DNA from: CAWHJN01 sp963829705
Lineage (GTDB): Bacteria; Bacteroidota; Rhodothermia; Rhodothermales; BA12
Length of the DNA stretch: 64,000 nucleotides
Reading direction: 5' to 3'
NCBI GenBank assembly: GCA_963829705.1
Contig: CAWHJN010000002.1
Location: forward strand, 124,001-188,000
Position numbers and translations under genes: made by a program
In this document: piece after piece, positions 43,289-51,140 of the stretch
Layout of the letters: each line of letters begins with the position of its first letter
Position numbering within the stretch: position 1 is the stretch's first letter
Notes under the pieces: generated by a model
Seen by the model: the letters and a program-made list of their open reading frames with translations, nothing else
Database searches by the model: none
What the model was told of the DNA's origin: nothing

Positions 43289-43355
43289 GAGCGACGAGCG
43301 ACGAGTGACGAGTGACTTTTCGTTCGACACCCGGCACTCGCAACTCGGCACTCGT
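43289..43355. repeat. paired heptamer arrays filling the gap between rplS and mqnA
   Basis: GAGCGAC twice and GAGTGAC twice (43289-43316), an 11-bp spacer, then CACCCGG, CACTCGC, AACTCGG, CACTCGT (43328-43355), both in exact 7-bp register. The second array abuts the rplS stop codon and the first ends nine bp before the mqnA start. Cores are partly complementary (GAGTG with CACTC). Confidence 0.75.
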
Positions 43356-43718
43356 TCAGGCGGTCGTGTCGCGGCGTTTGGCCTTGATGCGGGCGGCCTT
43401 GCCGCGGCGCTCGCGCAGGTAGAACAGCTTGGCGCGGCGTACCCGGCCTTCCTGCACCACATCGACTTTGGCGATGCGCGTGGAGGTAAACGGGAAGACG
43501 CGCTCGACGCCGATGCCGTTGGAGATCTTGCGGACGGTGAACGTCCGGCTCGCTCCCGAGCCGCGCATCGAAATGACGACGCCCTGGAACTGCTGGATGC
43601 GCTCCTTCTCGCCCTCGATCACGCGTACGTGAACGGAGACGGTGTCGCCCGGGTTGAAGTCGGGCAGGTCGTCGCGGAATTGGGTGGCTTCCACCAGTCG
43701 CATGAGATCGGTAGCCAT
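43356..43718 (-). CDS. rplS: 50S ribosomal protein L19
   Basis: Ribosomal protein at the 30S/50S interface, 120 residues. LPDFNPGDTVSVHVRVIEG, RIQQFQGVVISMRGSGASRTFTV cut at its hallmark FQGVVISMRG, and RVFPFTSTRIAKVDVVQEG followed by RRAKLFYLRERRGKAARIK are textbook L19. It sits 66 bp after trmD in the classical rpsP-rimM-trmD-rplS order. The gap before its ATG is AT-rich and holds the short dyad CCTC-GTG-AGG next to the start, which might matter for regulation but is unproven. Confidence 0.98.
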   Translation of the reverse strand: MATDLMRLVEATQFRDDLPDFNPGDTVSVHVRVIEGEKERIQQFQGVVISMRGSGASRTFTVRKISNGIGVERVFPFTSTRIAKVDVVQEGRVRRAKLFYLRERRGKAARIKAKRRDTTA

Positions 43719-43784
43719 ATCACACCTCGTGAGGTTTGAGTTTTTGAGAGTAGTAAAGAGAAAAGCTGTGACGCAGCCTGTGTA

Positions 43785-44477
43785 TCAGGATAGCAGGTCG
43801 GGGCGGCGGGTGCGGGTTTTTTCGAGCCGCTGCTCGTCGCGCCAGCGTTCGATGCGTTCGTGATCGCCCGAGAGCAGCACGCCGGGCACGCCCTGCCCGC
43901 GAAACGTGACCGGGCGCGTGTACGCCGGTGCGTCAAGCAGGCCGTCCATGAACGAATCCGACAGCGCCGACTGCGCGTCGCCCAGCACGCCGGGCAGCAG
44001 CCGCACGACGGCATCGACGACGACGAGTGCGGGCAGTTCGCCGCCCGAGAGCACGTAATCCCCGATGGAGACTTCGTGCGTCACGAGCGTGTCGCGCACG
44101 CGCTGATCGACGCCTTTGTAATGCCCGGCCAGCAGCACGATCCACGTGTGGAGCGAAAGCTCTGCCGCCATGCTTTGCGTCAGCACCTCGCCGTCGGGGC
44201 TGAGGTAGATGCACGCGTCGATGGCGCGGCCCGCCTCGTTCGCTTCCCGTTCGATGGCCTCGTAGCACGCGAAGATGGGCTCGGGTTTGAGCACCATCCC
44301 CGCGCCGCCGCCGTACGGGTAATCGTCCACCTGCCGGTGCTTGCCCACGCCGTGCGGGCGCAGGTCATGCACGCGGATCTCCACCAATCCAGCCTGCTGC
44401 GCGCGCTGCAAGATGCTGTGCGCGAGCGGACTTTCGACGAGTCCCGGCAGGGCGGTGATGAGGTCGATGCGGAGCAT
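43785..44477 (-). CDS. trmD: tRNA (guanine-N1-)-methyltransferase
   Basis: SPOUT methyltransferase making m1G37 in tRNAs, which prevents frameshifting on the ribosome; 230 residues. Trefoil-knot SAM site LLAGHYKGVDQRV and IGDYVLSGGELPALV are intact, as are DDYPYGGGAGMVLKPEP and the C-terminal RPVTFRGQGVPGVLLSGDH. ATG is four bases after the rimM stop, so the pair is tightly coupled. Soluble dimer. Confidence 0.98.
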   Translation of the reverse strand: MLRIDLITALPGLVESPLAHSILQRAQQAGLVEIRVHDLRPHGVGKHRQVDDYPYGGGAGMVLKPEPIFACYEAIEREANEAGRAIDACIYLSPDGEVLTQSMAAELSLHTWIVLLAGHYKGVDQRVRDTLVTHEVSIGDYVLSGGELPALVVVDAVVRLLPGVLGDAQSALSDSFMDGLLDAPAYTRPVTFRGQGVPGVLLSGDHERIERWRDEQRLEKTRTRRPDLLS

Positions 44478-44481
44478 GGCG

Positions 44482-45018
44482 TCACGCGGCGTCGTCCATC
44501 AGCCCTTCGATGGGCCGAAGGACCACACGACGCGCCTCCAGATCCATCGACACGACGAAGGCAGGCACGTCGGGCACGAGCACGCGCGCGCCGCCCGTCG
44601 TCCGAACGTCGAGCAGTTCGTACATCGGCCCTTCCCGCACCTCGACGACCTCGCCCAGCGCGTTTCCCTCCTCGTCCTCGACCCGCAGGCCGATGAGGTC
44701 GTGGAGGAAGTACTCGCCTTCGGCCAGCGGCAGGTCGCTTTCGGCGGCGTAGACGTTGAGCCCGCGCAGCTTTTCAGCTGTATCGGGCGTGTCTACCCCT
44801 TCCGCCTCGACGAGCAGCGTGGCCCCGTGCTTTGTGGGCATGAGGCGGCACGAGGTGAACGCCATGGGTCGGGCGGCGTCGGCGGTTTTGCCAACGAACA
44901 CCCGCTCAAGCGTCACCAGCCGCGCCGGATCGTCCGACTCGGGGATGATTTTGAACGCCCCGCCCGTTCCGTGGGGCCGGTAGATGCGGCCGATGAGAAG
45001 GCGGGCGGGATGCGTCAC
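44482..45018 (-). CDS. rimM: ribosome maturation factor RimM
   Basis: Assists assembly of the 30S head by acting on S19; 178 residues with an N-terminal RimM barrel (LLIGRIYRPHGTGGAFKI) and a C-terminal PRC barrel (LIGLRVEDEEGNALGEVVEV and LVPDVPAFV). Somewhat divergent in its middle but correct in length and place, between rpsP (50 bp upstream) and trmD (4 bp downstream). Confidence 0.95.
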   Translation of the reverse strand: MTHPARLLIGRIYRPHGTGGAFKIIPESDDPARLVTLERVFVGKTADAARPMAFTSCRLMPTKHGATLLVEAEGVDTPDTAEKLRGLNVYAAESDLPLAEGEYFLHDLIGLRVEDEEGNALGEVVEVREGPMYELLDVRTTGGARVLVPDVPAFVVSMDLEARRVVLRPIEGLMDDAA

Positions 45019-45068
45019 AGCAGTGTATCAAAGAACACGCGCGGCCTGTTGCCACGCGCCAAAGGGTA

Positions 45069-45971
45069 TTAGCCTTCTTTGGTGGTGTCGTCGTCCGCGG
45101 CTTCTTCCGTCGAAGCGTCCTCAGACACGTCGTCGGTGGCGGGCTCGGCTTCGTCGGCGTCGGGCGTCGGCGTTTCTTCCGCCATCACCTCGGGCTGCTC
45201 GGCTTCACCGGCCTCGGGAGCCTCGGCCACTTCCTCCTCGGTCGCGGGCGTCGGCGCCGCGCCGGGGAGCACGACGGGCTGTTCGGCCTCGCCTGCTTCC
45301 ACGTCGGTGGCTTCGACTTCGGCGGTTTCCTCGGTCGTGGCTTCCGTCGTTTCGGTTTCCTCGGCGGCGGGCGCTTCGGTTGCGGTGTCGGCGGCAGGCG
45401 CGTTCACCGTGGCGTCCTCGGCTTCCTGCCGGGCGTTGGCGGCTGCCTGCGCGGCAGCGGCTTCCTCGGCGGCGGCGGCTTTCTGGGCGGCCTGCTCGCG
45501 CTTGGCCTTCTCAGCCTCCTCGCGGGCCTGCGCCTCTGCGGCTTCACGCTGCTTGCGCGCTTCGGCCTCTTCGGCGGCGACGCGCTTGCGCTCTTCGTCG
45601 AGGGCCTGGCGGCGGCGCTCGGCGGGTGTCTGCTTGGTAGGCGTGGAAGCGGCCGTCTGCGTGCGGTGCTCTTCCATCGCGGCCTGGATCTCCTCGTCGC
45701 TCTTGCCTTTGCGCGACAGGTGGAGGCCCTTCATGATGCCGTGACGGCTCAGAATCGAGCGCACGGTGCCCGAAGGCTGTGCGCCCTGCTGCAACCAGTA
45801 GAGCACGCGGTCCGCGTTGATCGTGACGGAGGCGGGCTCCTTGATGGGCTCGTAGCGGCCCAGGTCTTCGATGTAGCGACCGTCGCGCGGCGAGCGCGCG
45901 TCGGCGGCGACGATGGCGTAGAGCGGACGCTTGCGGCGGCCCATGCGGCGGAGACGAAGCGAAACTGCCAT
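45069..45971 (-). CDS. rpsP: 30S ribosomal protein S16 with a very long acidic C-terminal extension
   Basis: Residues 1 to about 85 are normal S16 (MAVSLRLRRMGRRKRPLY, DLGRYEP, RVLYWLQQGAQPSGTV). The protein then runs on to 300 residues, over three times the usual size. About 110-190 is a charged, Ala/Glu/Lys/Arg coiled-coil-like segment (EERKRVAAEEAEARKQREAA). About 195-300 is acidic, Glu/Thr/Ala-rich and low in complexity, with EAGEAEQP occurring twice. S16 tails are known in Bacteroidota but this one is long. The start at MAVSLRL is standard for S16. The candidate promoter-like TATTTGC lies about 45 bp upstream. Confidence 0.95.
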   Translation of the reverse strand: MAVSLRLRRMGRRKRPLYAIVAADARSPRDGRYIEDLGRYEPIKEPASVTINADRVLYWLQQGAQPSGTVRSILSRHGIMKGLHLSRKGKSDEEIQAAMEEHRTQTAASTPTKQTPAERRRQALDEERKRVAAEEAEARKQREAAEAQAREEAEKAKREQAAQKAAAAEEAAAAQAAANARQEAEDATVNAPAADTATEAPAAEETETTEATTEETAEVEATDVEAGEAEQPVVLPGAAPTPATEEEVAEAPEAGEAEQPEVMAEETPTPDADEAEPATDDVSEDASTEEAADDDTTKEG

Positions 45972-46082
45972 GTTGAGTAGGGTTGAGTGGTTGTCGTTAG
46001 TAAGTGTCGTTTGCAAATAGAGCGCGCAGCGAGGGCGCAGAGGGCGCAGATCGGTTTTTCAATCCACGCCCCCCGGCTTGCC

Positions 46083-47435
46083 TCACCTTCCGCCACCGAG
46101 GAGCGAGCCGAGGTCTACACTGCGGCCCTTGCCCATCATCTTGGTGACGGTCTTCATCATCTTCTTCATGTCCTCGAACTGCTTGAGGAGCTGGTTCACG
46201 TCCTGCACCTTCACGCCCGAGCCCAGCGCGATGCGGCGGCGGCGGCTGCCGTTGAGCAGCGCCGGGTTGGCACGCTCGGCGGGCGTCATCGAGCGGATGA
46301 TGGCCTCGATGTGCTTGAAGGCGTCTTCCTCGACGTCGAGGTCCTTCATCTGCTTGCCCAGGCCGGGAATCATGCCCAGCAGATCCTTGATCGACCCCAT
46401 CTTCTTGATCTTCTGGAGCTGATCCAGAAAATCCTCGAGGTCGAACTGCGACGACTTGATCTTGCGTTGCAGCTTCTCGGCCTGCTGCTCGTCGTACTGA
46501 TCCTGGGCGCGCTCGACGAACGAGACGACGTCGCCCATGCCGAGAATCCGCTGCGCCATGCGCTCGGGGAAAAACGGCGTGAGGGCGTCGAGCTTCTCGC
46601 CCGTGGAGGCGAACTTGATGGGCTTCTGCACCACCGACCGGATCGAGAGCGCGGCCCCGCCGCGCGTGTCGCCGTCGAGCTTGGTGAGGACGACGCCGCC
46701 GAAATCGAGGCGCTCGTTAAATGCCTGCGCGGTGTTCACGGCATCCTGCCCCGTCATCGAATCGACGACGAACAGAATCTCGTTCGGGTTGACGGCGCGC
46801 TTGATGGCCTCGACCTCGTCCATCATCTTCTCGTCCACGTGCAAGCGCCCCGCGGTGTCGATGATGAGGATGTCGCGGGCCTGGCGGCGCGCGGCGGCGA
46901 CGGCTTCGGTGGCTACGCGCACGGCGTCCTGCACGACCTGCCCGTTCTCAACGACGGCGTGGACGGGGACGTTGATCTGCGCGGCGAGCGACTTGAGCTG
47001 ATCGACGGCAGCCGGGCGGTACACGTCGGCGGCGGCGAGCATGGGCGAGCGGCCCTTGTCCTTGAAAAACTTGGCGAGCTTGCCGCAAAACGTCGTCTTG
47101 CCCGAGCCCTGCAAGCCTGCTACCAGAATCACCGTCGGCGGCGTGGGCGACATCGTGACGCCGACCTGCTGCCCGCCGAGGAAATAGACGAGCTCGTCGT
47201 AGACGATCTTGACGAGCTGCTGACCCGGCGCGACGGCGTTGAGGACTTTCTCGCCTGTCGCCTGCTCTTTGACGCGGTTTGTAAAGTCGCGCGCCACCTG
47301 GTAGTTCACGTCGGCGTCCAAGAGCGCCCGACGGATCTCGCGCATCGTGTGCGCGATGTTGAGTTCGTTGATGCGCCCCTGTCCGCTCGCGGACTTGAGG
47401 GCATCTTCCAGCTTTTCAGATAAGGCTTCGAACAT
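46083..47435 (-). CDS. ffh: signal recognition particle protein Ffh
   Basis: GTPase that binds signal peptides on ribosomes and hands them to FtsY at the membrane; 450 residues. N domain MFEALSEKLEDALK, G domain with GLQGSGKTT, DTAGR and TKLDGD, and the Met-rich M domain ending in KKMMKTVTKMMGKGRSVDL. RRRRIALGSG in the M domain is the 4.5S RNA contact. The start MFEALSEK is standard for Ffh. First gene of the minus-strand translation cluster, 111 bp before rpsP. A 385-bp gap lies upstream. Confidence 0.98.
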   Translation of the reverse strand: MFEALSEKLEDALKSASGQGRINELNIAHTMREIRRALLDADVNYQVARDFTNRVKEQATGEKVLNAVAPGQQLVKIVYDELVYFLGGQQVGVTMSPTPPTVILVAGLQGSGKTTFCGKLAKFFKDKGRSPMLAAADVYRPAAVDQLKSLAAQINVPVHAVVENGQVVQDAVRVATEAVAAARRQARDILIIDTAGRLHVDEKMMDEVEAIKRAVNPNEILFVVDSMTGQDAVNTAQAFNERLDFGGVVLTKLDGDTRGGAALSIRSVVQKPIKFASTGEKLDALTPFFPERMAQRILGMGDVVSFVERAQDQYDEQQAEKLQRKIKSSQFDLEDFLDQLQKIKKMGSIKDLLGMIPGLGKQMKDLDVEEDAFKHIEAIIRSMTPAERANPALLNGSRRRRIALGSGVKVQDVNQLLKQFEDMKKMMKTVTKMMGKGRSVDLGSLLGGGR

Positions 47436-47820
47436 AGTGCCGATGAGGGACGGTGGAGAGGATTCTCCGGTGGAACCGGCAGAAGGCCGGTGGCGAGGGC
47501 GGAGCCGTGAGGCCGTACCCGCGCCGGGTCCGTGAAGGCAGACGCAGAGGATACGCCGCCTGTTCGGCGCGTGTGGTGGAGCCTGAATGAAGAGTTCTCT
47601 GGGGTAGAAGGGCGAATGGTGGAGCGTGACGAGTAATTGGTAACCGGTGAAAGGCGACGGGCGGCATCGGGTCTGATGCCTCCTGCCAGAGAATCCCTTC
47701 CGCTTTTCCATCCCCCTCTCCCGCTGAGGGAGAGGCCCGGGGTGAGGGGGACGCTGCTTTCAAACACCAACGGTGCAGCCGATTGCTCACCGGCCCCTGT
47801 CCAACATCGTAGATTCCACC
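47436..47820. other. 385-bp intergenic region between divergent ffh and 5-formyl-THF cyclo-ligase genes
   Basis: No gene was recognised here in any frame. It should hold the promoters of both divergent genes, although no convincing TAnnTTTG box was found. The only structured element seen is the GC-rich hairpin at 47712-47750, listed separately. Confidence 0.6.
47712..47750. repeat. hairpin-forming GC-rich element (REP-like)
   Basis: Perfect 8-bp stem CCTCTCCC with GGGAGAGG around GCTGA, followed by CCCGGGGTGAGGGGG. Very similar 40-bp elements occur dispersed between genes in many unrelated bacterial genomes, to my knowledge without an agreed function. Only one copy is in this window. Confidence 0.5.
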
Positions 47821-48438
47821 ATGGCACTCTCGTTCTCCCTCGACGACGACCGCGCGGCCGAAAAGGCCGAGTTGCGGGCGCACTTCCGAGCGCTCCGCGC
47901 CGCCGTGCCTGCCCCCGCCGTGGCGGTGCGCGACGCGCAGGTGCGCGACACCCTGCGGAAGCTGCCGGAGGCGAGAAAAGCACGGTCGATCTACGCTTTC
48001 TGGCCGCTCGTCGCGCGGGGGGAGATCGACCTGCGGCCCCTGCTGGTCGAGTGGCACCGGTCAGGTAAAACCATCGCGCTGCCGCGCGTCGAGGGGTTCG
48101 CACCGCCCCGGCTGGCGTTCCACGTCTGGCAGCCCGACGATGCCCGCGTGACGACAGGTTGGGGGGTGGACGAGCCGCACCACGACGCCCCGCCCGCCCC
48201 TGCGCCCGACCTCATCGTCGTGCCTGCGCTGGCCGTGGACGAGGCGGGCTTCCGGCTGGGCTACGGCGGAGGCTTCTACGACGCATTTCTGGCCGCGCAC
48301 TCATCCACCCCCACCGCCGTTCCTCTCCTCGACGAGATGCGGGCCGACGTGCTTCCCCGCGATCCGCATGACGTGCCCGTCCACCTCGTCGTGACAGATA
48401 TGCAGACGCTGCGCTTCCCATCCTCCGCGCAACCCTGA
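47821..48438 (+). CDS. 5-formyltetrahydrofolate cyclo-ligase
   Basis: ATP-dependent enzyme returning 5-formyl-THF to the folate pool as 5,10-methenyl-THF; 205 residues. The family motif LGYGGGFYDAFLA with the preceding DLIVVPALAVDEAGFRLG is clear, and the N-terminus AEKAELRAHFRALRAAV is typical. ARSIYAFWPLVARGEIDL is the substrate-loop block. Soluble and cytoplasmic. The ATG is preceded by a C/T-rich leader without Shine-Dalgarno. Confidence 0.9.
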   Translation: MALSFSLDDDRAAEKAELRAHFRALRAAVPAPAVAVRDAQVRDTLRKLPEARKARSIYAFWPLVARGEIDLRPLLVEWHRSGKTIALPRVEGFAPPRLAFHVWQPDDARVTTGWGVDEPHHDAPPAPAPDLIVVPALAVDEAGFRLGYGGGFYDAFLAAHSSTPTAVPLLDEMRADVLPRDPHDVPVHLVVTDMQTLRFPSSAQP

Positions 48439-48489
48439 CCCGGTGTGAACGTACGCCTTTTGCACACCCGTTGACACCTACACGGCCTC

Positions 48490-49149
48490 ATGAGCAGCCG
48501 CACCCGCACGTTTACCACCGGCACCTCGACGCATTCCTACGACCAGGAAACGTTCGACATCGACGCATTCTCGGACGACGACCTGGAGCAGATGCTGTTT
48601 CAGGACGACGAGAAGGAGAAAAAGAATCCCTACGTCAATCTGCCCACGATTGCCGGACTGAGCATGGTGCTCGTCGGCATCCTGTACGTGCTTCAGGAGA
48701 TCGGGCTCGCGCTGGGCCCGAACGTGTTCGGCCTCGTCCAGCTGCTGCCCATCATCGGCGGCGTGCTCATCCTCGCGCTGGGCTTCGGGCTGATCCGCAC
48801 AGGTCCGAAAAAGAAAAAGATCGTCCGCAGCGAGCGCAAGACGGCCACGCAGTCCTTCTCCTCCCCGGCGTCCGGCACGCGCAGCACGCCGTACGAAGCG
48901 GGGCGCGTGGTGCAGGACCGGGTCAAGCCCCGTCTCAAGAAATCGCGCAACCGCAAGATCTTCGGCGTCGCGGGCGGCATCGCCGAGCACTTCGGCTGGG
49001 ACCCGACGTGGGTGCGCGTCGCCTTCGTGCTGGGCGCGCTCGTCTCGCAGGGCATCGCCATTCCGCTGTACCTGGCGATGGCGTTCTTCCTGCCCAAGCC
49101 CGACGCGATGACGCTCGAAGAACGCATCCGCGTCATCCGCGACAGCTGA
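48490..49149 (+). CDS. PspC domain membrane protein
   Basis: 219-residue membrane protein. The N-terminal 50 residues are acidic and Ser/Thr-rich. Two hydrophobic helices follow (about 55-105: AGLSMVLVGILYVLQEIGLA and QLLPIIGGVLILALGFGLI), then a basic linker, and the C-terminal PspC domain (RKIFGVAGGIAEHFGWDPTW and VRVAFVLGALVSQGIAIPLY). PspC-family proteins relate to envelope stress responses. No other psp genes are in the window. Converges with rluA-type gene nine bases away. Confidence 0.88.
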   Translation: MSSRTRTFTTGTSTHSYDQETFDIDAFSDDDLEQMLFQDDEKEKKNPYVNLPTIAGLSMVLVGILYVLQEIGLALGPNVFGLVQLLPIIGGVLILALGFGLIRTGPKKKKIVRSERKTATQSFSSPASGTRSTPYEAGRVVQDRVKPRLKKSRNRKIFGVAGGIAEHFGWDPTWVRVAFVLGALVSQGIAIPLYLAMAFFLPKPDAMTLEERIRVIRDS

Positions 49150-49158
49150 TTTTTTCTG

Positions 49159-49833
49159 CTACGGAATCGCGGCATTGAAGGGCGCGGGCCAGTTTTCCGG
49201 CTGCGCACGCCACGTCATCCGCTCTTTCTGCGTGGGATGCTCGGCGGTGAGTTGGTGCGCGTGCAGGGCGATGCGGCCTTTCCCGAATGCCTGCCCGGCG
49301 CCGTAACGCGTGTCGCCCACGATGGGCCAGCCGCGCGCGGCCAGTTGCACGCGGATCTGATGCGCCCGCCCCGTGCCGAGGTCGATCTCGACGAGCGTGC
49401 GCTTTTTGTGGTGCAGAATCGGCGTGACGTGCAACTCGGCGAGCTTCCCTCCTGCCGTCCCCGCCGCCACCAGCGCCACCTGCTCGTGCTGTTTCAGCAG
49501 CGTGTCGCGCAGCGTCTGCCTCTCGGGGAGTTCGCCTTCGACGAGGGCGACGTACTTCTTGACGACGGTGCGCTCCCGGAACTGCGCGCTCAGCCGGGCG
49601 GCGGCTTTCGACGTGCGCGCCAGCACCATCAAGCCAGACACGGGCCGGTCGAGGCGGTGCACGAGGCCGAGGAAGACGTTGCCGGGCCGGTCGAACTCCT
49701 CTTTCAGATACGCCTTGCCGAGCGTGAGCACGTCCGCATCGCCGGTGCGGTCTTCCTGGGCGAGCATCCCGGCGGGCTTGACGATCACGAGGAGGTGATT
49801 GTCGAGGTAGACGATCTCGAAGGGCGGCGTCAC
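49159..49833 (-). CDS. RluA-family pseudouridine synthase
   Basis: Isomerises uridine to pseudouridine in rRNA or tRNA; 224 residues, so only the catalytic domain and no S4 domain, like RluA or TruC. Catalytic Asp is in GLVHRLDRPVSGLMVLART, with DNHLLVIVKPAGML before it and GTGRAHQIRVQLAARGWPIVGD after it. The GTG start is chosen because GTGA overlaps the stop of the upstream YjbR-type gene. Target position cannot be told from sequence. Confidence 0.93.
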   Translation of the reverse strand: MTPPFEIVYLDNHLLVIVKPAGMLAQEDRTGDADVLTLGKAYLKEEFDRPGNVFLGLVHRLDRPVSGLMVLARTSKAAARLSAQFRERTVVKKYVALVEGELPERQTLRDTLLKQHEQVALVAAGTAGGKLAELHVTPILHHKKRTLVEIDLGTGRAHQIRVQLAARGWPIVGDTRYGAGQAFGKGRIALHAHQLTAEHPTQKERMTWRAQPENWPAPFNAAIP

Positions 49834-50180
49834 GGCAGCGTGGATTGGATGCGCCGGGGCAGCGAGGCGCGCACGAGCGCGTACGAATCGCCGACCATCT
49901 CGTGGAGATCGTCCGGCGCGATGCTGCCGTTGCAAACGACCGTGTTCCAGTGGCGCTTGTTCATGTGGTAACCGGGCACGACGGCCTCGTAGCGCTCGCG
50001 CCAGTCGATGGCCTTCTCCGGCTCGCACTTCAGGTTGATGCGCGGCGGAAAGGCGTCGAGCGCGAGGAGCGCGAAGATCTTGTTGCCCACGCGAAAAACG
50101 ACGTTATCCGGGCCGAACGGCTGGTCTTCCGTCGCCGCAGGTTGCGCGAGGCAGAGGGTTCGGAGCGCGTCGTGGGTCAT
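49830..50180 (-). CDS. MmcQ/YjbR family protein
   Basis: Small double-wing-motif protein, 116 residues. Recognised by ATEDQPFGPDNVVFRVGNKIF (cut: EDQPFGPDNVVFRVGNKIF), FPPRINLKCEPEKAIDWRER, and GYHMNKRHWNTVVCNGSI. Often annotated as DNA-binding from its fold, with little experimental support. It overlaps the pseudouridine synthase gene by four bases. The ATG of MTHDALRTLC is chosen because longer forms extend into an intergenic inverted repeat. Confidence 0.9.
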   Translation of the reverse strand: MTHDALRTLCLAQPAATEDQPFGPDNVVFRVGNKIFALLALDAFPPRINLKCEPEKAIDWRERYEAVVPGYHMNKRHWNTVVCNGSIAPDDLHEMVGDSYALVRASLPRRIQSTLP

Positions 50181-50190
50181 GGGGAGGCGG

Positions 50191-50272
50191 GTTGGCTGGG
50201 TTTGTTGGATGGTTGAGATGGTCATCGAGCCTGGTAGCGAACCAACCATCACCCAACAGCGAGCAAAACCAA
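50191..50272. repeat. imperfect inverted repeat of TTGG/CCAA units
   Basis: Left arm at 50191-50222 has GTTGGCT, GGGTTTG, TTGGATG, GTTGAGA; right arm at 50240-50272 has ACCAACC, ATCACCC, AACAGCG, AGCAAAA, CCAAC. The arms are roughly complementary around a 17-nt centre and fill the gap between two minus-strand genes. Confidence 0.45.
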
Positions 50273-50279
50273 CGCACTC

Positions 50280-51104
50280 TCACTTCAACGCCGCATCGAG
50301 GAAGGCGAGCGTCTTTTCCCAGCTGTCCTGCGCCGGACCGGCCTCGTAGTTCTGGCCCGTCGGGTTGGCGAAGGCGTGACCCGCGCCCGGGTACGTCGTC
50401 ACCTCGTGTTCGACGCCCGCTTCTTCGAGCCGCGCCTCGAACCGGTTGACGGCGTCGAGCGGGATGCTGCTGTCGGCCTCGCCGAAAAAGGCGCGCACGG
50501 GCATCTGGAGCGTGGCGAGTTGCGCCGCCGTCACGTCGGCGATGTTGCCGTAGTAGAGGACGGTCGCGTCGATCTCGTCGGGCAGCGCGAGGGCCGCCTG
50601 GAGCGAGAAGAAGCCGCCCATGCACCAGCCGACGACGCCGACGTTCTCCGCACCGTGCTGGGTAAGGTACTGGTAGGCCGCCACCAGGTTGGCGCGCGAG
50701 GCGGCCATGTCGCCCGTGGCGGTTTTCATGTACACCATTGCGGAGTCGGGCGTCTGTGCGACGTTACCACCGTAGAGATCGACGGCGAGAACGCGGTAGC
50801 CCTCGCCCGCGAAGCGCTCCGCCATCGCCCGGATGTTGTCGTTGAGGCCCCACCACTCGTGGATGACGATGAGGCCGGGCAACGCGCCGGTGGAATCCTG
50901 GGGCACAGCGTAGTAGCCGTCTGCCGGGCCGTACGAGACGGCACGCGCCGTTACCGGCTGTCGCGGCGGCTGCACGAGGGCGGTGGCATTCGTCGTGTCG
51001 CCGTCGTGTTCGTTGGCGAGGGCGTCGTCGTGGCCGGGGCCGTGGTCGGCATCGCCGCAGGCGGCGGCGAACAGGAGCGCGAGGCTGAGCAGAGAAAGAC
51101 GCAT
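50280..51104 (-). CDS. dienelactone hydrolase family lipoprotein
   Basis: Alpha/beta hydrolase of the dienelactone hydrolase family, 274 residues, with signal and lipobox (LALLFAAACGDADHG) and a His/Asp-rich linker (DHGPGHDDALANEHDGD). The catalytic triad fits Cys in GVVGWCMGGFF, Asp in FFGEADSSIP and His in YPGAGHAFANP, and the oxyanion-side GLIVIHEWWGLNDNIR is hallmark. An exported member is less common than cytosolic ones. Natural substrate unknown; probably a carboxylic ester or lactone. Confidence 0.92.
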   Translation of the reverse strand: MRLSLLSLALLFAAACGDADHGPGHDDALANEHDGDTTNATALVQPPRQPVTARAVSYGPADGYYAVPQDSTGALPGLIVIHEWWGLNDNIRAMAERFAGEGYRVLAVDLYGGNVAQTPDSAMVYMKTATGDMAASRANLVAAYQYLTQHGAENVGVVGWCMGGFFSLQAALALPDEIDATVLYYGNIADVTAAQLATLQMPVRAFFGEADSSIPLDAVNRFEARLEEAGVEHEVTTYPGAGHAFANPTGQNYEAGPAQDSWEKTLAFLDAALK

Positions 51105-51140
51105 CGGGAGGAGCGGGTTGGGTGTGCCGATCAAAATAGA

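Noticed and set aside
43289..43355. Possible CRISPR-like array
   Set aside because: Units are 7 bp with no spacers of unique sequence and no cas genes nearby.
43720..43740. CCTC-GTG-AGG dyad before rplS as a ribosomal-protein autoregulatory site
   Set aside because: Arms are only four bases and no L19 leader of this form is known to me.
49144..49160. T6 run as a terminator between pspC and the pseudouridine synthase gene
   Set aside because: No convincing stem precedes the T-run on either strand.
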